Assembly: GCA_947396885.1 (NCBI GenBank)
Contig: OX377205.1
Span: 23,485,407 to 23,549,406, forward strand
Source of the DNA: Heligmosomoides polygyrus polygyrus
Lineage: Eukaryota; Nematoda; Chromadorea; Rhabditida; Heligmosomidae
Direction of reading: 5' to 3'
DNA length: 64,000 nucleotides
Position 1 is the stretch's first letter; each line of letters opens with the position of its first letter. The translations under genes and the position numbers were made by a program. Positions 21,851 to 34,534 of the stretch are shown here, piece by piece. The notes under the pieces are model-generated. The model did no database searches. It was not told where the DNA came from and saw only the letters and a list, made by a program, of their open reading frames with translations.

Positions 21851-23561
21851 GATTAGGACAGGGCTCTCCCGGTTGAACCAGCATTGACCTGGTCTGCATT
21901 AAGTTCTACGTCGTTTCCCGAGATATTGGCGATAATGGAGGTGCGCTCTTCTACCAGCTGGCCAAAATGTCCGCGTCTCCCGCTAGTATTTCACGAGCTG
22001 CAAGTCATGACTTCGTGTCCAGCTCCAAGGTGCTAGCCATCCGGCTGTTTTCTATCATAGCCAAAACAGTATTAGTTCGATCTTCGATACTGTTAAGCGA
22101 AGTCCCGACTGCCATACGACGGTGTAGTGTGCTCAACGTGACCAGAACCTGATGGTGTCCTTGAGGAGGGGTTCCGACCCAGACTCTTGCATCTTCCACG
22201 ACCAAATGACCTATCTAGGCTTCAAGTGTATCAGCCTGGTACCATCGTGAACAACATTGATTACTGCTTAACCCGATTCACTAATTACGAGGAATTGGAA
22301 CTCTACCTTGGCCGGGAAAGAATTTTATCGGGGAAGTCCAGATTACATTAGCCTAAGGTCGAGACTCGAATAATGCCAAATTCGTGAGCTTGCCCTCGAT
22401 CAAATACTCGTGCGACGGTTCTATGAGTCGCGTGTTACCTGGAACGGGAGGGTGCGCTGGGGATGTACTGAATATCAGCCAGGAAAGATATATTTCTGCA
22501 GCCTTAACCTTAGGCCTACACGAGAATGTAGTCGATCTGCCTTGGTCAAAATAAGGCTACGATGAAGGAGTTATCGGTGACTTGTTCGAAATCATTGGGA
22601 TCGCGGAACCGATCTTTGCTTGCGCTGACTAAGTAGTGGTGACCTTGCATGCACAATTCTAATGTGCTCTTCTGCCTGGAAATCACCATGATGACAAATC
22701 TAAGGTTATCTTTGAGCATGCAATAAACAAGGCCGAACTGAACTACGCGCCATACAGGGGAGTTCCTCGATAAGAGATTCTTCCACATTTGTGGGGCTAC
22801 CAGATTAGACCTTTGAAACTTGAGTTACGGCGAAGGAATACACCCAGACTAGATTACTGATGATAAGGCTACCGATGTCCACTCCTCTTTTGCCAGTACG
22901 GATATTGGTGCAGAACTGATCGATCTGAATGGTGTAGAGGTCTCACCGATCAGGGAAAGGAAGCTCAATGTGATTTGATTCTAGTCTCGCTCCAGAACCC
23001 TACAAGGTTTTGACCCTGTGTAAGACAGGTAGGATAACTTTGTGGCGTGTTAACCTCTTACGTAGGTGTGCTTGTTCTGAAGAGAAGCTTGGTCTACTAG
23101 GGGCATAGTAGTAGCTCCCCTCCGCTCACCCTTATACTTATAATACGGTCATAACTATTAAAACGCCGAAAGTTTTTGATGGCTCTTGGGTCAACTGCTC
23201 TCGAAATGGGAAGCTCGTGACCCACCCTAGGTTCCTGTCTTCCAGACGGGTGCATGTGTAAACCACTGCACCTGCAGATGTTATTTTCTCATACTTTCGA
23301 ACATCTAGGTCGGAGTGATAATACTCACATTCCTTGATCTGATTCCTGGACTCGAAGAAGGAAGCCCATAGATGAGATGAAAACTGCTCAATCTTCATCG
23401 TAGGAACAGTTTGTTGAACCTTATATTTCAGCTCTCTAGAGGGGCAACCACGGTTTTTAATGCTGGTGACTTCTCTTCCGGAACTGCCTCTTGAGAAATA
23501 GTTGCGTTTTCGATAAGCCATGACAGCTTGTCGACTACTGATTCACTATTTTTGATATGTA
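21851..23561 (-). other. Coding-like but broken minus-strand region, unclassified
   Basis: Minus-strand frames at 22205-22005, 22788-22546 and 23521-23138 are each 66-127 codons with no recognised domain. The block sits between the CR1-like LINE 5' end and the second cassette copy at 23562. It may be one decayed element sharing that cassette. Confidence 0.3.
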
Positions 23562-23690
23562 GGTCCCTCCTCCGCAGGCCCATATCTGAAACAGAGAAGG
23601 GTAATGGGCCGCGAGGTTACGAAGAAGTTGGTCAACAAAGAGGACGGGAAAACAGTGGATGGTAAAACGGGACTCACGCCGCCTGCCGTT
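23562..23690 (-). other. Minus-strand exon-intron-exon cassette, copy 2
   Basis: On the minus strand a donor GTGAGT (23672-23677), a 92-bp intron ending CTCTGTTTCAG and an exon starting ATATGGGCCTGCGGAGG match the cassette at 15312-15440 in position and sequence. The exon then reads LRRRDLHI in one frame (compare LRRSDLYN in copy 1). The frame stays open about 50 codons. Confidence 0.4.
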
Positions 23691-23864
23691 TCATGCCGCT
23701 AAGCGTACCTAGAAAGTAAGTTCAAGCTGTTCTGGCGGAATGTTAACACGTTGACGACCGCGCGTTTTTCGCGTGTCTAGCGCGTGGGACCAACGCCGAC
23801 AGCGTGGCATGACATCATGTCGCACGATCTAACGCGACCGCAAAATTCGTCTCTTGGTGGAAAG

Positions 23865-24151
23865 CTATGATGAGGATGACGAGGCGACGTTGATGGTCCA
23901 TGACGACGTTGATGCTCATGCCGATATCATTGCACTACCACCTGACGATGATGATGGCTCACAAAGTGAAGAAATAGAATCCGAAGCAGAAAATGAGGAT
24001 GAGGAAGTTTGAAAGAGCGATTTTGAAGCCCCAACTTGGTGGAACTCTGCGACGGAGTCTGGCTTTCATGATGATGTGTTCGAATGCGTTAGGCCGATCG
24101 ATTATTATCTATTATTTTTCAATGACGAATTGTTAATTGAAGCCATTACTT
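23865..24151 (+). pseudogene. piggyBac transposase fragment
   Basis: The frame from the acidic N-terminal run (YDEDDEATLMVHDDVDAHA, then EENESEAENEDEE-like residues) passes one stop at 24010-24012. It continues into EAPTWWNS and PIDYYLLFFNDELLIEAIT before a stop. Acidic N-termini and a P-x-D-Y-F-x-L-F-F-D-D-E-L block opening the DDE domain are typical of piggyBac transposases. The catalytic aspartates and the rest of the protein are absent. Confidence 0.75.
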
Positions 24152-24332
24152 GACGAAAAGCTCAATAAATCAGTAACCGAAAGTTGTTTTTGGGGACCGC
24201 GCTTTTTACAGCAATGTCTAAAGATGAAGGGCACATAACACAAAAAAGTTCCTTGGAAAGATCTGAATGAAACTAGAAAAGTGAATTATAAGGCTGTGGC
24301 CTGACATCATGTCACACGGTCCCACGCGGCCG

Positions 24333-24674
24333 TAAGGCCGGGGGCATACTTCCATCGTCGCGATGCCATCGCGGCGCTCAGTTCATGGCCATTCCGCCGC
24401 GTGCGACCGAATAGTCAAAGGAAAATTCGCTGCGGCCACCGCAACGGTGGCGGCCGGTATGCGCGATGGCTTCCCGCGCTCATCGCGGGCATGGCATACT
24501 TTTTCGCGCCGCGCGCGGTGTTTAACGTTGGTCCTGGGCGGATCGCCGTCGCGCTTCCTTGCAGAGCGATGAGCGATGCGACGAGCACTGAGAAATTCAA
24601 ATCCTTTCGCGTCGCTCTGCAAAACTCATCGCCACGATTCCATCGCGGCGACGGGAAGTATGCACGAGGCCTAA
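24333..24674. mobile_element. GC-MITE nested in the piggyBac-like element
   Basis: The left end TAAGGCCGGGGGCATACTTC mirrors the right end, TTAGGCCTCGTGCATACTTC on the minus strand, followed by related TCGCGATG-rich sub-termini. The ends resemble those at 7610 and 10864 (AAGGCC...ATACTTC). The interior is GC-rich with overlapping frames but no transposase. Two 32-bp direct repeats (24288-24319 and 24673-24704) bracket the insertion. Confidence 0.65.
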
Positions 24675-24814
24675 GGATGTGGCCTGACATCAGGCCACAC
24701 GGTCGTCAACGTGTTAAAATTGAGCCATAGTTGTGGAACCAAGAGCGAGGAGCCATGGAATCGTCATGGGGCTATTCGCACACCTCATGCAGCCTACAGG
24801 CTGCGAGTTGGCAC

Positions 24815-26262
24815 CAGGGGTGTGCGCAGTTACGATTTACGACGATTTTCGGCAATTTTTTGACGACATTTTGGGTCGTAAATTGTAAATTTTTATAAAT
24901 ATTATCGATCGACGAGTGAATGACGTCAAAATGACGTGACGCAACCCGGGTAAGAAAGATGTGCGCGTTCTCCTGCCTCTAGTAGCTCATTTCCTTCAAT
25001 TTAACATAGTTTTTTAAGTTCTGATATGGCACCGTGACAGAGTGGTTTCGAGTTCAACTTAACTTTACTGAAACCTTTGGTGAGACATCTTGCAACATGT
25101 GGCCGAGCACTGTCGTGAAGAAAGTAAACATCATTGCGTCATGGCTTTTCCCGCTGCTCGGCCCCTCTCAAATTTTGCACTTGGACAGCGTAGATGTCCA
25201 CAATCATGCTGGTGCTGGCTTTAAAAAACTCGTAGGGAAATGCTCCTTGGGAGTCTCACTAAGAGCACAGCATTACCTTCTTCCGGTGGAGGTCAGATTT
25301 TGATTGCTTGGGAGCGGTACTGGTAGCGAGAGCCACTGGGCCTCTCGGGCATGGTTATCGTAGAAGACTCGGACTCATTTTCCGTGACTACTTTCTCTCA
25401 AGAAGTTCTTAACACGAAAGCGGTGAAAGAGACACTGAGCGATGCTCAGCCGCGGCGACTGGTACGAGTCACGAAGATCGTGGGCCTCTCAAGTCAAGAT
25501 CAGCTCTACTATGGTATATTCTAGAATATTTTAGAATGTATAACTAGAATATTCAGGCTATAAGGCTGTGGCATCAACCCAGACCATAACAGGCCTTGTT
25601 ATATCTTGAGAAATGAGTGAAAATTTTGGTGGACTTTTCTGATAATCTAGTAGAATGTCTAAGACCATTTGGTGCGTCATAATAGAGTTCCGCCATTCAT
25701 TAGCTCAGCACTCGACGCTTGTTGAACTGCATGCGAGGTTACTGGTTTCTCCAATCAAAGAGCGGTGGAATGACTTTTAATTTTTTTTTGTTCTGATAGT
25801 GACCTTTTACTAACGCTTCTGTTAAATTATAGATTTATACGCATCTAAAAAACTGCTAGGAGATTGGAAATTTAATAGCCGTCCAAACGATGACAGCTTT
25901 TCGTTGGCACACCATGCATAGGTTAAGCTGAAGTTTTCGAATCAACAACTTTTTCGACTTCCTTGAAACGTGTAAAGTTTGATTTCAGAGGTGTTGTCTG
26001 ACCAGAAGGAAAAGTAAAGGTAAGAAAGGAAAAAAGTTTGACAACAAAACTTCCCCGGGGGCGAAAATAACGCGACAAATAAACAAACATTGGTTCATTT
26101 TGTACTAACATTAACAGAAAAACTATAAAAATTCAGTTGTGATGCTCTTCACGTTAGGCTACTCTTACGATTTACCGTTTACAATTTACGATTTACGACG
26201 GTTTTTTCGTAATTACGATTTACGATTTAAGAAATTTCGAATTTCATTTACGCACACCCCTA
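24815..26262. mobile_element. hAT-like element, about 1.45 kb
   Basis: The end CAGGGGTGTGCG at 24815 is mirrored at 26262 (TAGGGGTGTGCG on the minus strand). Both sub-terminal regions are built from TTACGATTTACGACG-type repeats, on the left at 24832-24850 and on the right at 26168-26235. Short inverted ends with repeated sub-terminal words fit hAT elements, but I see no 8-bp target duplication and no transposase frame. The class is therefore tentative. Confidence 0.55.
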
Positions 26263-27795
26263 CATACTGTTACACATACGAACATACTAACATTTCACGA
26301 CTTTAACTGAACATCTATGTGTCCAATTGGGCTTGAGCAGTGACTAATTTGACTTGAAAATGTTATAAAGGAATCACCTTTTTCAGGGTTGGAAAGGAAA
26401 AACGCTATCAAAATGTGGCCACCGCATCAATCAACTCTACTGAATCCAAACACTTCATAGACACACATTCAGAAGAGAGATCGAGAACCTTGAATTAAAC
26501 AAAGCCACTGCCGAGACGAGCACCATTTTTCCGAACTCTGAAAATGACAATACCAGCGAAATACTGGGCGGTAAACGTTCGACGCTATTACGTGTGGAGG
26601 TCATGCTATGGAACAACACAATGCTAAGAAAAAGGGATAGAAACAGAAACTTTATAAGGTGTAGTGTATGTGGTCGAAAATCCCCTTCGATACTAGGAAC
26701 TGCAAGTTATTATAAAACCAGTGCTTCCCTCCTTCTCTTGATTACCTTGGACAGGGGTCTAGTTAAATTAGGGAGACTTACTCTCAACACAAGCAAGCGG
26801 AAATTAACTGAAATACCTCGGCCATCCCTGGTCGCGCCCGAGCCGTCAACTGCCAGCTGCTAGCGGCTAATGGAGATGATCATAGATCAGTTCTGCGAGC
26901 AAGCGGTCACTGGTCGTTCATATCACTTTACAAATAATGTCAGAGGATGAGGATTCCATCTCAGTTCTGGGGAAGGCGTTGCTACCACCGTCCAACGTCG
27001 TCCTGTCGATGACCACCCATCGATCAACAAAACATCGCCATTCACTTGCTTACCTCTCGACTTGCTCAGCCGTGATTACAGCAAGATCTGCCGATCACCT
27101 GGTCTCCTCCGCTTGACTGCTCAGCCGCTTTTATGATGTTCTGATATTCAGTTTGGCAGCCACGTTTAGCTGTGCGTCAGACGATTGTCTTATGCTTAGG
27201 CTTGTCTCTTCTAATTATGGAAGATCCCTAACTGGCTTTTTTCCTATCTTCTATGCGACGTCTTCTCGGTAGCGGTCAAAACGATTTTCGTGATGTTGCT
27301 GAAGCAGTTTGAATTAAATTAGATCTAATTTCGGAACTTAGCGGGAGTTCTACCGCTCGCGAGTAGAAGCCGTCCTTGGGCACTATCACGATCTTTACGA
27401 ACAAAGATAATTATAGTTTTTGCTTAGTTTTGACATAACGCCACTTCTTGAGACATTCAGATCTACTCACATCTCATCTAGGTTTTCAGTGGAAATCCCA
27501 GCGGGCAGAATGTCGTTTGTCCCCGAAGGAAGGTGAGTCACTCTGTGCCGCCGACATATTTTTTCTTTCTGAATAACATTGAGTGACGCGGCAACTAGGT
27601 AGAGTTTCTTGGTAGGGAGGAACATGGAAAAAGTGCCATTTAAACATCACGTTTCAGGATTTGAGTCACTGAGAGACAGAAATGGTTTGCTCTCACCTTT
27701 TTCGTTACTGTAACTACTGATGTAGTTAAATTCTGTTGGAAAGTTGATTTATCTCTTTAATAGCTTTCAGGTTTGCTCTACTATGTATTGCCCTA
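26263..27795. other. No gene recognised
   Basis: The stretch is AT-rich with only short frames on either strand. One at 26594-26863 (+) contains a single CSVC pair but nothing else recognisable. Confidence 0.4.
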
Positions 27796-28087
27796 GGCGC
27801 GTGTAGCGCAGTCGGTGGAGGCGCCGACGATCGCGTGCACCCGATGCCAGGTTCCTGGTTCGGATTTTCCGCCCAGGCCAACCAAACCTTCCATCCCTCC
27901 GGGGTCGGTGAATTGGTACCAGACTTGTCTGGGAAGGATAAAGCGCTGACTTGTTCATCGGCTGGCCACCGCAAGTCATTGTATGGCCAAATACGCATTC
28001 ATATCCCTCCACGTCCTTCCCATAGAAGTAGAATGCGCTGGCGCATCCCAAAAGGAATTGAGTAACGCCGTCCTTTATGGTTGTCCT
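27796..28087 (+). repeat. SINE-A copy 3, with perfect 14-bp target duplication (best copy)
   Basis: It starts GGCGCGTGTAGCGCAGTCGG (A box TAGCGCAGTCGG), has CTGGTTCGGATT at the B-box position, and a body of about 200 bp. It ends TTGAGTAACGCCGTCC. TATGTATTGCCCTA occurs at 27782-27795 and again at 28088-28101, so it inserted recently by LINE-assisted retrotransposition. It defines the orientation and limits of the family. Confidence 0.92.
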
Positions 28088-28844
28088 TATGTATTGCCCT
28101 AAAATATGTGTCCATTCTATGAGATAGGGAATTCTATGAAAGACCATAGTACGAGGGACACTAGAAATTCGTTGATTGATCAGTCATTTGTGAGTGAAGA
28201 TTTCCGCATTTTTCTTCTCAAAGCTAAGAATGGCGTCTTTCACTTGTTTATTAACTAGTTATTATATTTACTAGTGTGGTCTAAGAATTAGATTCTTTAC
28301 TTGGTTAGAAACAAAATTTTGACTAGTGTGGCATCTTATAGAGCTTGAGACAATAAGATCAGTTTGTGGATATAAAATCCAGCGTCATCCTTAACTATTT
28401 TGGGCTTATTCAACGTATATTTTTAAAAATCTCATGGTAACTAAAAAATATAAAACTTTTGCACACTTCATCATCAAATTCAAGTAATCGACCTCTCACA
28501 TGTGAAACGCCCACCATCGGATTCTTGGAGATCCCAAAAATTAAAAGACTTAAGCTGTGTATTTGGAGGCAAATAAAGGCAAATAAACTTTTATGCATTG
28601 TTATCACAATAATATTTTGTTTAATTCATGGTTGTTCCTACACCTTAGGTTTTTCTTTGAATCAACTTTGAAGACCATTTGTTAAAAAATTTTTCCAAGT
28701 TGATCGTCAAGGTTTGTGAGGGGCTTAGCTATTGAGGCTAGACGGTTTAGTGCTCTTAGACCGTGGAAAAATCGCAGTAGAGCTCAAGGAATTACTGATT
28801 TGGAGGACAGTTTTTCGTAAAATAGAGAATGCTATAGAAGTAAA

Positions 28845-29089
28845 GCGTGTAGCGCAGTCGGAGGAGGTGCCAACTCTCGCATGTACTCGGTACGAAGTAC
28901 TTGGTTCAGATTCCCCGCTCAGGCCAACCACACCTTCTATCCCTCTGGGATCGGCGAATTGGTATCACACTTGTCTGGGCAGGATAAAGCAAATCGTTGG
29001 CTAAATTTGTATTCAAATCGCCTCCACGGTGCCCCGTAGAAGTAGAATGCGTGGCGCTTCTCAAAGGGAATTGAGTAACGCCGTCCTTC
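28845..29089 (+). repeat. SINE-A copy 4
   Basis: The head is CGTGTAGCGCAGTCGGAGG and the tail TTGAGTAACGCCGTCC. It has an internal deletion. Flanking ATAGAAGTAAA (28834-28844) and ATAGAATTAAA (29090-29100) look like a target duplication with one mismatch. Confidence 0.88.
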
Positions 29090-29100
29090 ATAGAATTAAA

Positions 29101-31313
29101 AAATGAAGGATCTGGTGATGGAGAAGGAGACAGAAAGTTGTCATGTAGTGGAGAGCGGGAGTTCTCTGAGAACTTCGAGTCAAAGAAACTTCTCGAGGCG
29201 TGATCCAGTTGGTCAACGCCCGAATACGCCGACGAAGGATTGCTAGTGGGAATAGGAAGTTCAAACCGTCTGGTATATAAATATTCCATTTTCACTTTAA
29301 ACTGACCACTTTTAATCTCAAACTTAACAAAGTAAAACGTATAGATCAGAATAGACACTTCACAACAAAGGCAAACTAATCTTTCATTCCACGAAAACTT
29401 CTGTGAAAAACTCTTATACTGTGCGTCCAGAGAATAAATTTGAAAACTCTTTGAATGAGTGTAGAATCTCTATTCCTGTCGCTAAAACAGTGTTTAAGGT
29501 GACCTCTAAAGTTTTCCTACTTAAGGAGGAATTGTTTGTCTGAAGAGGTTGCACCGTCCACTCGTTCAGAACATTGTTTTGTCGATTTGATTGATAGTGT
29601 AGATGCCATTCACCTGAGATTATGCATTGGAGGCCGATGGTGTGTATCTTCTATTATGACGGTTTTTGCAGGTTCTTATACGCATGGAAACAGCAATTAC
29701 GTTATCATTACAAAAGACAATGCATTATATACATAGAGCCAATTTTTTATGGCTTCGGTAATAATTGCGAGTGAGAGCCCTTTATGGAGAACGCAATTCT
29801 AGAGGAATTCCACATCCTGAAGGAGAATAACTGATGTGATGTTCAATAGTGAGGGTAACACTGCGTTGCTCGTCGCGATTATGCTTTCTGCCCGCTCTGA
29901 GGTTGTGCGCGATCCATCGGTGGATACTTGAAGCACTACGATGTTCAAAACATGACTGGTGCTGTCGGTATCTTTTTAAAGACCCAACTGAACCACATGT
30001 CTACATTCTAGCGCTTTTTGTCGATCTGTAAGTGCTTCTAACGAACATCAATCAGCAGATGATGTTAAAAGCTCCTGCAAAATCGTCTCTGCTCCGCATA
30101 CGTTATGTCGTTCACCAGCAAATTAATTAGAGCTAATAATGCTCTTGCAGCCGCTGCAGCTTCCACGCTCCACTCAGCATTTTGCTTGGCTGGTTCTGGG
30201 TTTCAATTTCTCGTCGTTTTAATCGACAGTGTGCTTGCTAGCTGTTTGTGCCAGTAAACATCGAGCAGTGGAAGACCCCAACCATCAACATCGACAAATC
30301 TTCATCATCTATTGCGTCTCACCCTGAGATTCCTCCTGCCTACTCTAAAATCTCGACCGCTCGACAGTGAATGTGCGGACCAAGCGAGCACTTAGCTTTT
30401 TCCACGAATCGTTTAAAAGTGGAGGGCGCGGAGCATCCCAAGGAGTGTTGAGATGTTGTTGTTCCGCGTTCTTCTTCGTTTTTTCTCGATTTTTACTTAT
30501 TTATTTGTTTGACACGAAAACATCGATCTGAGTTGCGGGCCTGTATAATGACGTCATGCTCCAAAATAAGGAAATAAATAAATAAATAAAATAAAGAAAT
30601 ATGGGAACAAGTCAGATACTAAACACGAATTCCTCTCAGGTCACCTAGAAAAGCAATGCTTACTTGCGCTAGCTTACTAGCGAGCTATGCCGATAAAGCA
30701 AACAACTAAGGTAGAACACCTTATAATATAATATATTATAGCAAGCACCTAAATGTGGTTGTATCCAACGAAGTTTTATGTTCGGATCGTGCACTTCTCT
30801 CTTTCAAAGCGATCGGGTGCTCATACAGACCACTTAAGGAGACAGGAGATGAGGACAGAGACTTACTGGCTCGTTGCCAAGGAATAGTGTTACATGAGAG
30901 GAAAAGGGACTCACGGCCCTTGTTATTGCCAACGTATTTACGTCTAGGATGCATTCTCCCGGCGTAACACCTTAATTCCGTTGAAATTACAGCCGTAGAT
31001 GAATAACGTGACGACGTTGCTCTCATTGTCTGCCCGCCGTGGAAACGTGCGACACTTCTGTGATGACACTTCTATCATAACGATTATAATTACCGTCGTT
31101 TTAAATGTTGTTGGTGTGGTGTATTGTGCAGGTGGGATGAACTGGAATTTTTTTTCTAATTAACTAACAATGGAGAATTGTAACTCAAATGGCCCAAAGA
31201 GAACACAAATGGAATCTTTGGCATAAGAGTTCGAACCTCAAAGACGCGGCCTTTTAAATGTATAATATAATAATATTTAATAATATTTTAAGAAGTTTTT
31301 TATAACTACAAGT
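29101..31313. other. No gene recognised; small LINE-tail-like tract
   Basis: There are only short, unrecognised frames. At 30500-30595 there are opposed ATTT/AAAT tracts around TGACGTCA, possibly the remnant tail of a LINE. Confidence 0.4.
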
Positions 31314-31640
31314 CGTGCGTTTAGCTCAGCTGGATGAGGCGTTGGTCGTCGCGTGCTTCCTGATTAAAAGTTCTTAGTTCGGATCGCGCCCACGCTAGCC
31401 AAACCTTTCATCCATCCATGATTCGTTAATTGGTACAAGTCTTGTCTGGAATGTTAAAGCAATGGTTATATATTCGGTTGGCCAACATAATCACTATATA
31501 AATATAAATATAAATATAAATGGAGATACAAATATAAACATAAATTCCTATTCAAATTTCATCTACGATTCCTCTATCCTGTCAAAGTGAAATGCGTGGC
31601 GCATCCCACAAAGGAAGTTGTTGACACTACGCTTCACCTT
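31314..31640 (+). repeat. SINE-A copy 5, diverged
   Basis: It is recognised by TCGTGCGTTTAGCTCAGCTGG at the head, TAGTTCGGATCG at the B-box position and GCGTGGCGCATCCCA near the 3' end. An ATAAAT-rich tract (31497-31545) expands the middle. The head is closer to an ordinary tRNA A box than in the other copies. Confidence 0.75.
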
Positions 31641-32329
31641 TATCCATTCTAACCATTCCTCGAATCTATAACCCCTTTTCTGGAACAAATAGTGTTTCTA
31701 ATCACTCTAATTGTTCAAGAATTCCATGAGTCAAGCAAGGAAGAGTACTCGTCATCCTTTCTTCTTACAGCTGCTACAGTTCAAGTTACCTACATTGACC
31801 TCGACTATGTAATAGTTCATGAAGTTAGATGTGAAAAATTGTGGCACAGGAGTGCTTCGTGAAAATGGGTTGCAAAAATTTAATTGTGGAGCAAGTTCAG
31901 TTCTCGTCATTCTAAGGAGCACAAAGGTATTGAAGAAGTGATAACGCTTTACAATTTCGGATCCGTTTTTTTGGTTAGTGAGCTTCTATATTATGAAGGG
32001 GCGGAAACCGACTGAACTTTCCTCGAAGGCTAATAAAGACTTTCAAAACATAAAGAGCGGTAGAGTATTAGGTTTTAGAAGCACTTTGTCGTAGGCTAAT
32101 TTTATAGCGCCCCTAATCTACTGTTTAAGCCTGAAACTAAACAACAGTAGGCTAATAATTGTGATAGAATTAGTGATTCCAAAAATTTGAGAACTACATA
32201 ATGCCATAGCTTTAATATTGGTGAGGCTACCAGCAGGAATTAGAATTAGAATTAGAACTTATGGTTAGAAAAGAACGAGAAGCAAAGAAACATTAAGGGT
32301 TATAGGCAAAAAAGGTTGCGCCATGTACT

Positions 32330-32612
32330 AGCCCCGGGTGCATGGTATAGGAGGTGCCTGCTGTCGCGTGCAGCAAATACCAGATTCTTGGTTTGGATTT
32401 CCTGCCTAGGTCATTTAAGCCCTCTATCCCTCCGGGATCGGCGAATCGGTAACAGAAACGTGCGGGAAGGACAAAACACTGACTGTTCCATCAGCTGGGC
32501 ACCGTAGGTCATTTTATAAGCCAAATATGCGTTTAAATCGCCTCCCCGACATCCTGTAGAAGTATAATGCGTGGCGCACTCCAATGAGGATTAAAAACGC
32601 TGTCCCTTATAA
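32330..32612 (+). repeat. SINE-A copy 6, diverged
   Basis: The head is degraded (CATGGTATAGGAGGTGCC), but the body and the GCGTGGCGCACTCCA...AACGCTGTCC end are clear. The tail of the LINE at 32620 begins 8 bp after its 3' end. Confidence 0.8.
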
Positions 32613-32619
32613 TTTTTCT

Positions 32620-34435
32620 TTTATTTATTTATTTATTTATTTAATACGTCGCAAGACGGCGTGCACCACCAGACAGTCAGCCATAAAGGAAGCACTCCAA
32701 GGTACCGAACACAAAAACCCAATAGTGATGAATAAAAGGTTTCAGTAGGAGAAACGAAACAAACAAAAATAACATCAGAAAAGGAAGAGAGCACAATTAG
32801 ATAGGACCCATTAAATCGGCTAGATAGAAGAAAGAGCGAAATGACAGAATCCTTCGGGACCAACTAAACAATAAGAAAGGGAGCTTTCATAGCAGATGTT
32901 TCACTCCCCCAGCACAGACTTGAAACCTGCTGAGAGGAACTTTAATAGAAGAGCATTTTTCAATAGATGAATAACTATAGTGGAATATTGATATTAAAAT
33001 CAATTCCTTATTTGAGACAAATTCGCGTATATATAGTAGTACTGAAATAGACGGTGTAGGGGTGAGAACCAGCTAACATTTCAAGTTAAACATTGTGTAA
33101 TGTGTTTAGTCCATAGCTCTCAGGGCACGCACCGCCAGGCGGGTCCCGTCTTTCAGAGACCTCATTATACTGGTACGCACCTCGGCGGCGGCCAGGAAGC
33201 AAAAGAAATGAAATCGGCATGTAAAAAGACATCAGTCCAAGTGCTGGTTAATAGCCAGTATTGGGAGTCGAAAACGACAAGCCGGGGTGGCTATTTATGT
33301 AGGAGCCTCCACACCGTGAACGAAGTACAGGAGGCATAACAAGGATTTCATAATGGAAAAGAAAATATTTAGAGAGAAAAGGACACAATATAAAGACAGC
33401 TAATCATAATTAGACCGCACCCCCAGCTTGAAAAAGTTATGTGAGAGAAGAGTGAAACATCCGCTCAGTTTAAACCCACTGCGAGAAGCAAGAATTAAAA
33501 AAAATCACCAGCTAAACAAAACCATAGATGAAGTAAACTGAAAATTGAAAACAACAAGTCTTGAGCTAAACAACACCATAGATGGAGTAAGCCAACAGAG
33601 GAAGAGGGCTCGATAGCCCGTGCCAGACGAGGATGTATCCATCCTGCGAATCTAAGGTTCATGGCAGTGGAACAGACAACTCTTGTCGGTGGCAGATGAC
33701 ATGCGAAACGGCAGATGTCTGAAACTCTTTACAGATACACACGCTGTTCATTAAGTAGGTGGAACAAATCAAGCTTTTTCAACTTCCCTTTGAAAGCTTC
33801 ACTAGAATTTGCGACGAAAAGTTCAGGTGGAATGCGACGGAACCATCGCGCGCACCTACAGAAGACTGTGTTAAACATTCTGGAATAGTTCCTTTTGTGG
33901 ATTTTTCGATATTGAAGAACGAAACGATTCCGTCTTAGGCTAGTGGGCATAAAAACCCAGTATTTGCTGGCTTTCAGCTTTGTCTCGCCTCTGAGAAGCC
34001 GGAAGCAAAAAACCAAGTCAGCCAAAATCCGCCTGTACTGCAAAGAGTCTAACGAAAACAGGTTTAACCTCTCACTGTAGCTGGGAAGGGTAGATCCTCC
34101 CATTTCACCCAAAGTTCTATACCAAAGTAGACGCGTGAAAATTTGCTGGACCCTTTCGATTTTAAGTGCATCTTTCTTTAGTACAGGGCACCAAAGTTGG
34201 GAACAATACTCCAGATGTGGCAGCACATAAGCCTTGTAAAGACGTACAAGTGTTGCAGCATCTGTGCATCGGGTGTTACGAAATAAAGCGAAAAGCGTTG
34301 CCAGAGCCTTCTTCACTATATTATCCACATGCACTGAGAAGTTAAGTTTTGTGTCTATAGTAACACCAAGATTTCAAGCGTTTTAATGCCATAAAAAATT
34401 TAAATTGTGGATGTGACCACTTATGTAGGGTTCCA
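32620..34435 (-). mobile_element. 5'-truncated CR1-like LINE (LINE-2 of this window)
   Basis: A minus-strand RT tail (34334-33729) is followed by about 1.09 kb of 3' UTR, a GTCGCAAGAC hairpin and an (ATTT)n tail (32620-32643). The stop-to-tail distance matches the other two LINE copies (1.08-1.13 kb). Homology to the LINE-1 protein continues upstream to about 34430 but with stops. Confidence 0.85.
33729..34378 (-). pseudogene. LINE-2 reverse-transcriptase C-terminus
   Basis: It matches the C-terminal tail of the LINE at 17.4-18.3 kb block for block: LYKAYVLPHLEYCSQLW, IERVQQIFTRLLWYR, DLVFCFRLLRGETKL, SKYWVFMP and a final RWFRRIPPEL. It lacks the endonuclease and catalytic RT. A TGA stop lies near 34374 just upstream of the GVTIDTKLNFSV block. 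Confidence 0.85.
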
Positions 34436-34534
34436 TGTTTTTCTGTAGTAAACTAACCAATAGATTATTTCGTTTGATGTGTTTTTTGTTTGTTTTAAAG
34501 CTTAAAGCTTGCTCCTGGCTCTAGCATAACAATC

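Larger units (their letters stand above)
23747..24713 (+). mobile_element. piggyBac-like element, 967 bp, TTAA target duplication
   Basis: TTAA at 23743-23746 and 24714-24717 flanks perfect 14-bp inverted ends, CACGTTGACGACCG. It encodes a plus-strand transposase remnant (23865-24151). A second, GC-rich element has inserted at 24333-24674. Sub-terminal GTGGCNTGACATCA repeats lie near both ends. It is a damaged copy that still names the family: piggyBac-type transposons duplicate TTAA. Confidence 0.85.

Noticed and set aside
24363..24730. Overlapping GC-rich frames on both strands
   Set aside because: They lie in the GC-rich inverted-repeat element. High GC removes stop codons, so long frames are expected by chance.
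27796..28087. tRNA gene at the SINE-A head
   Set aside because: A- and B-box-like words are present, but the stems do not close properly, the body continues another 200 bp, and the unit is repeated many times. It is a SINE.
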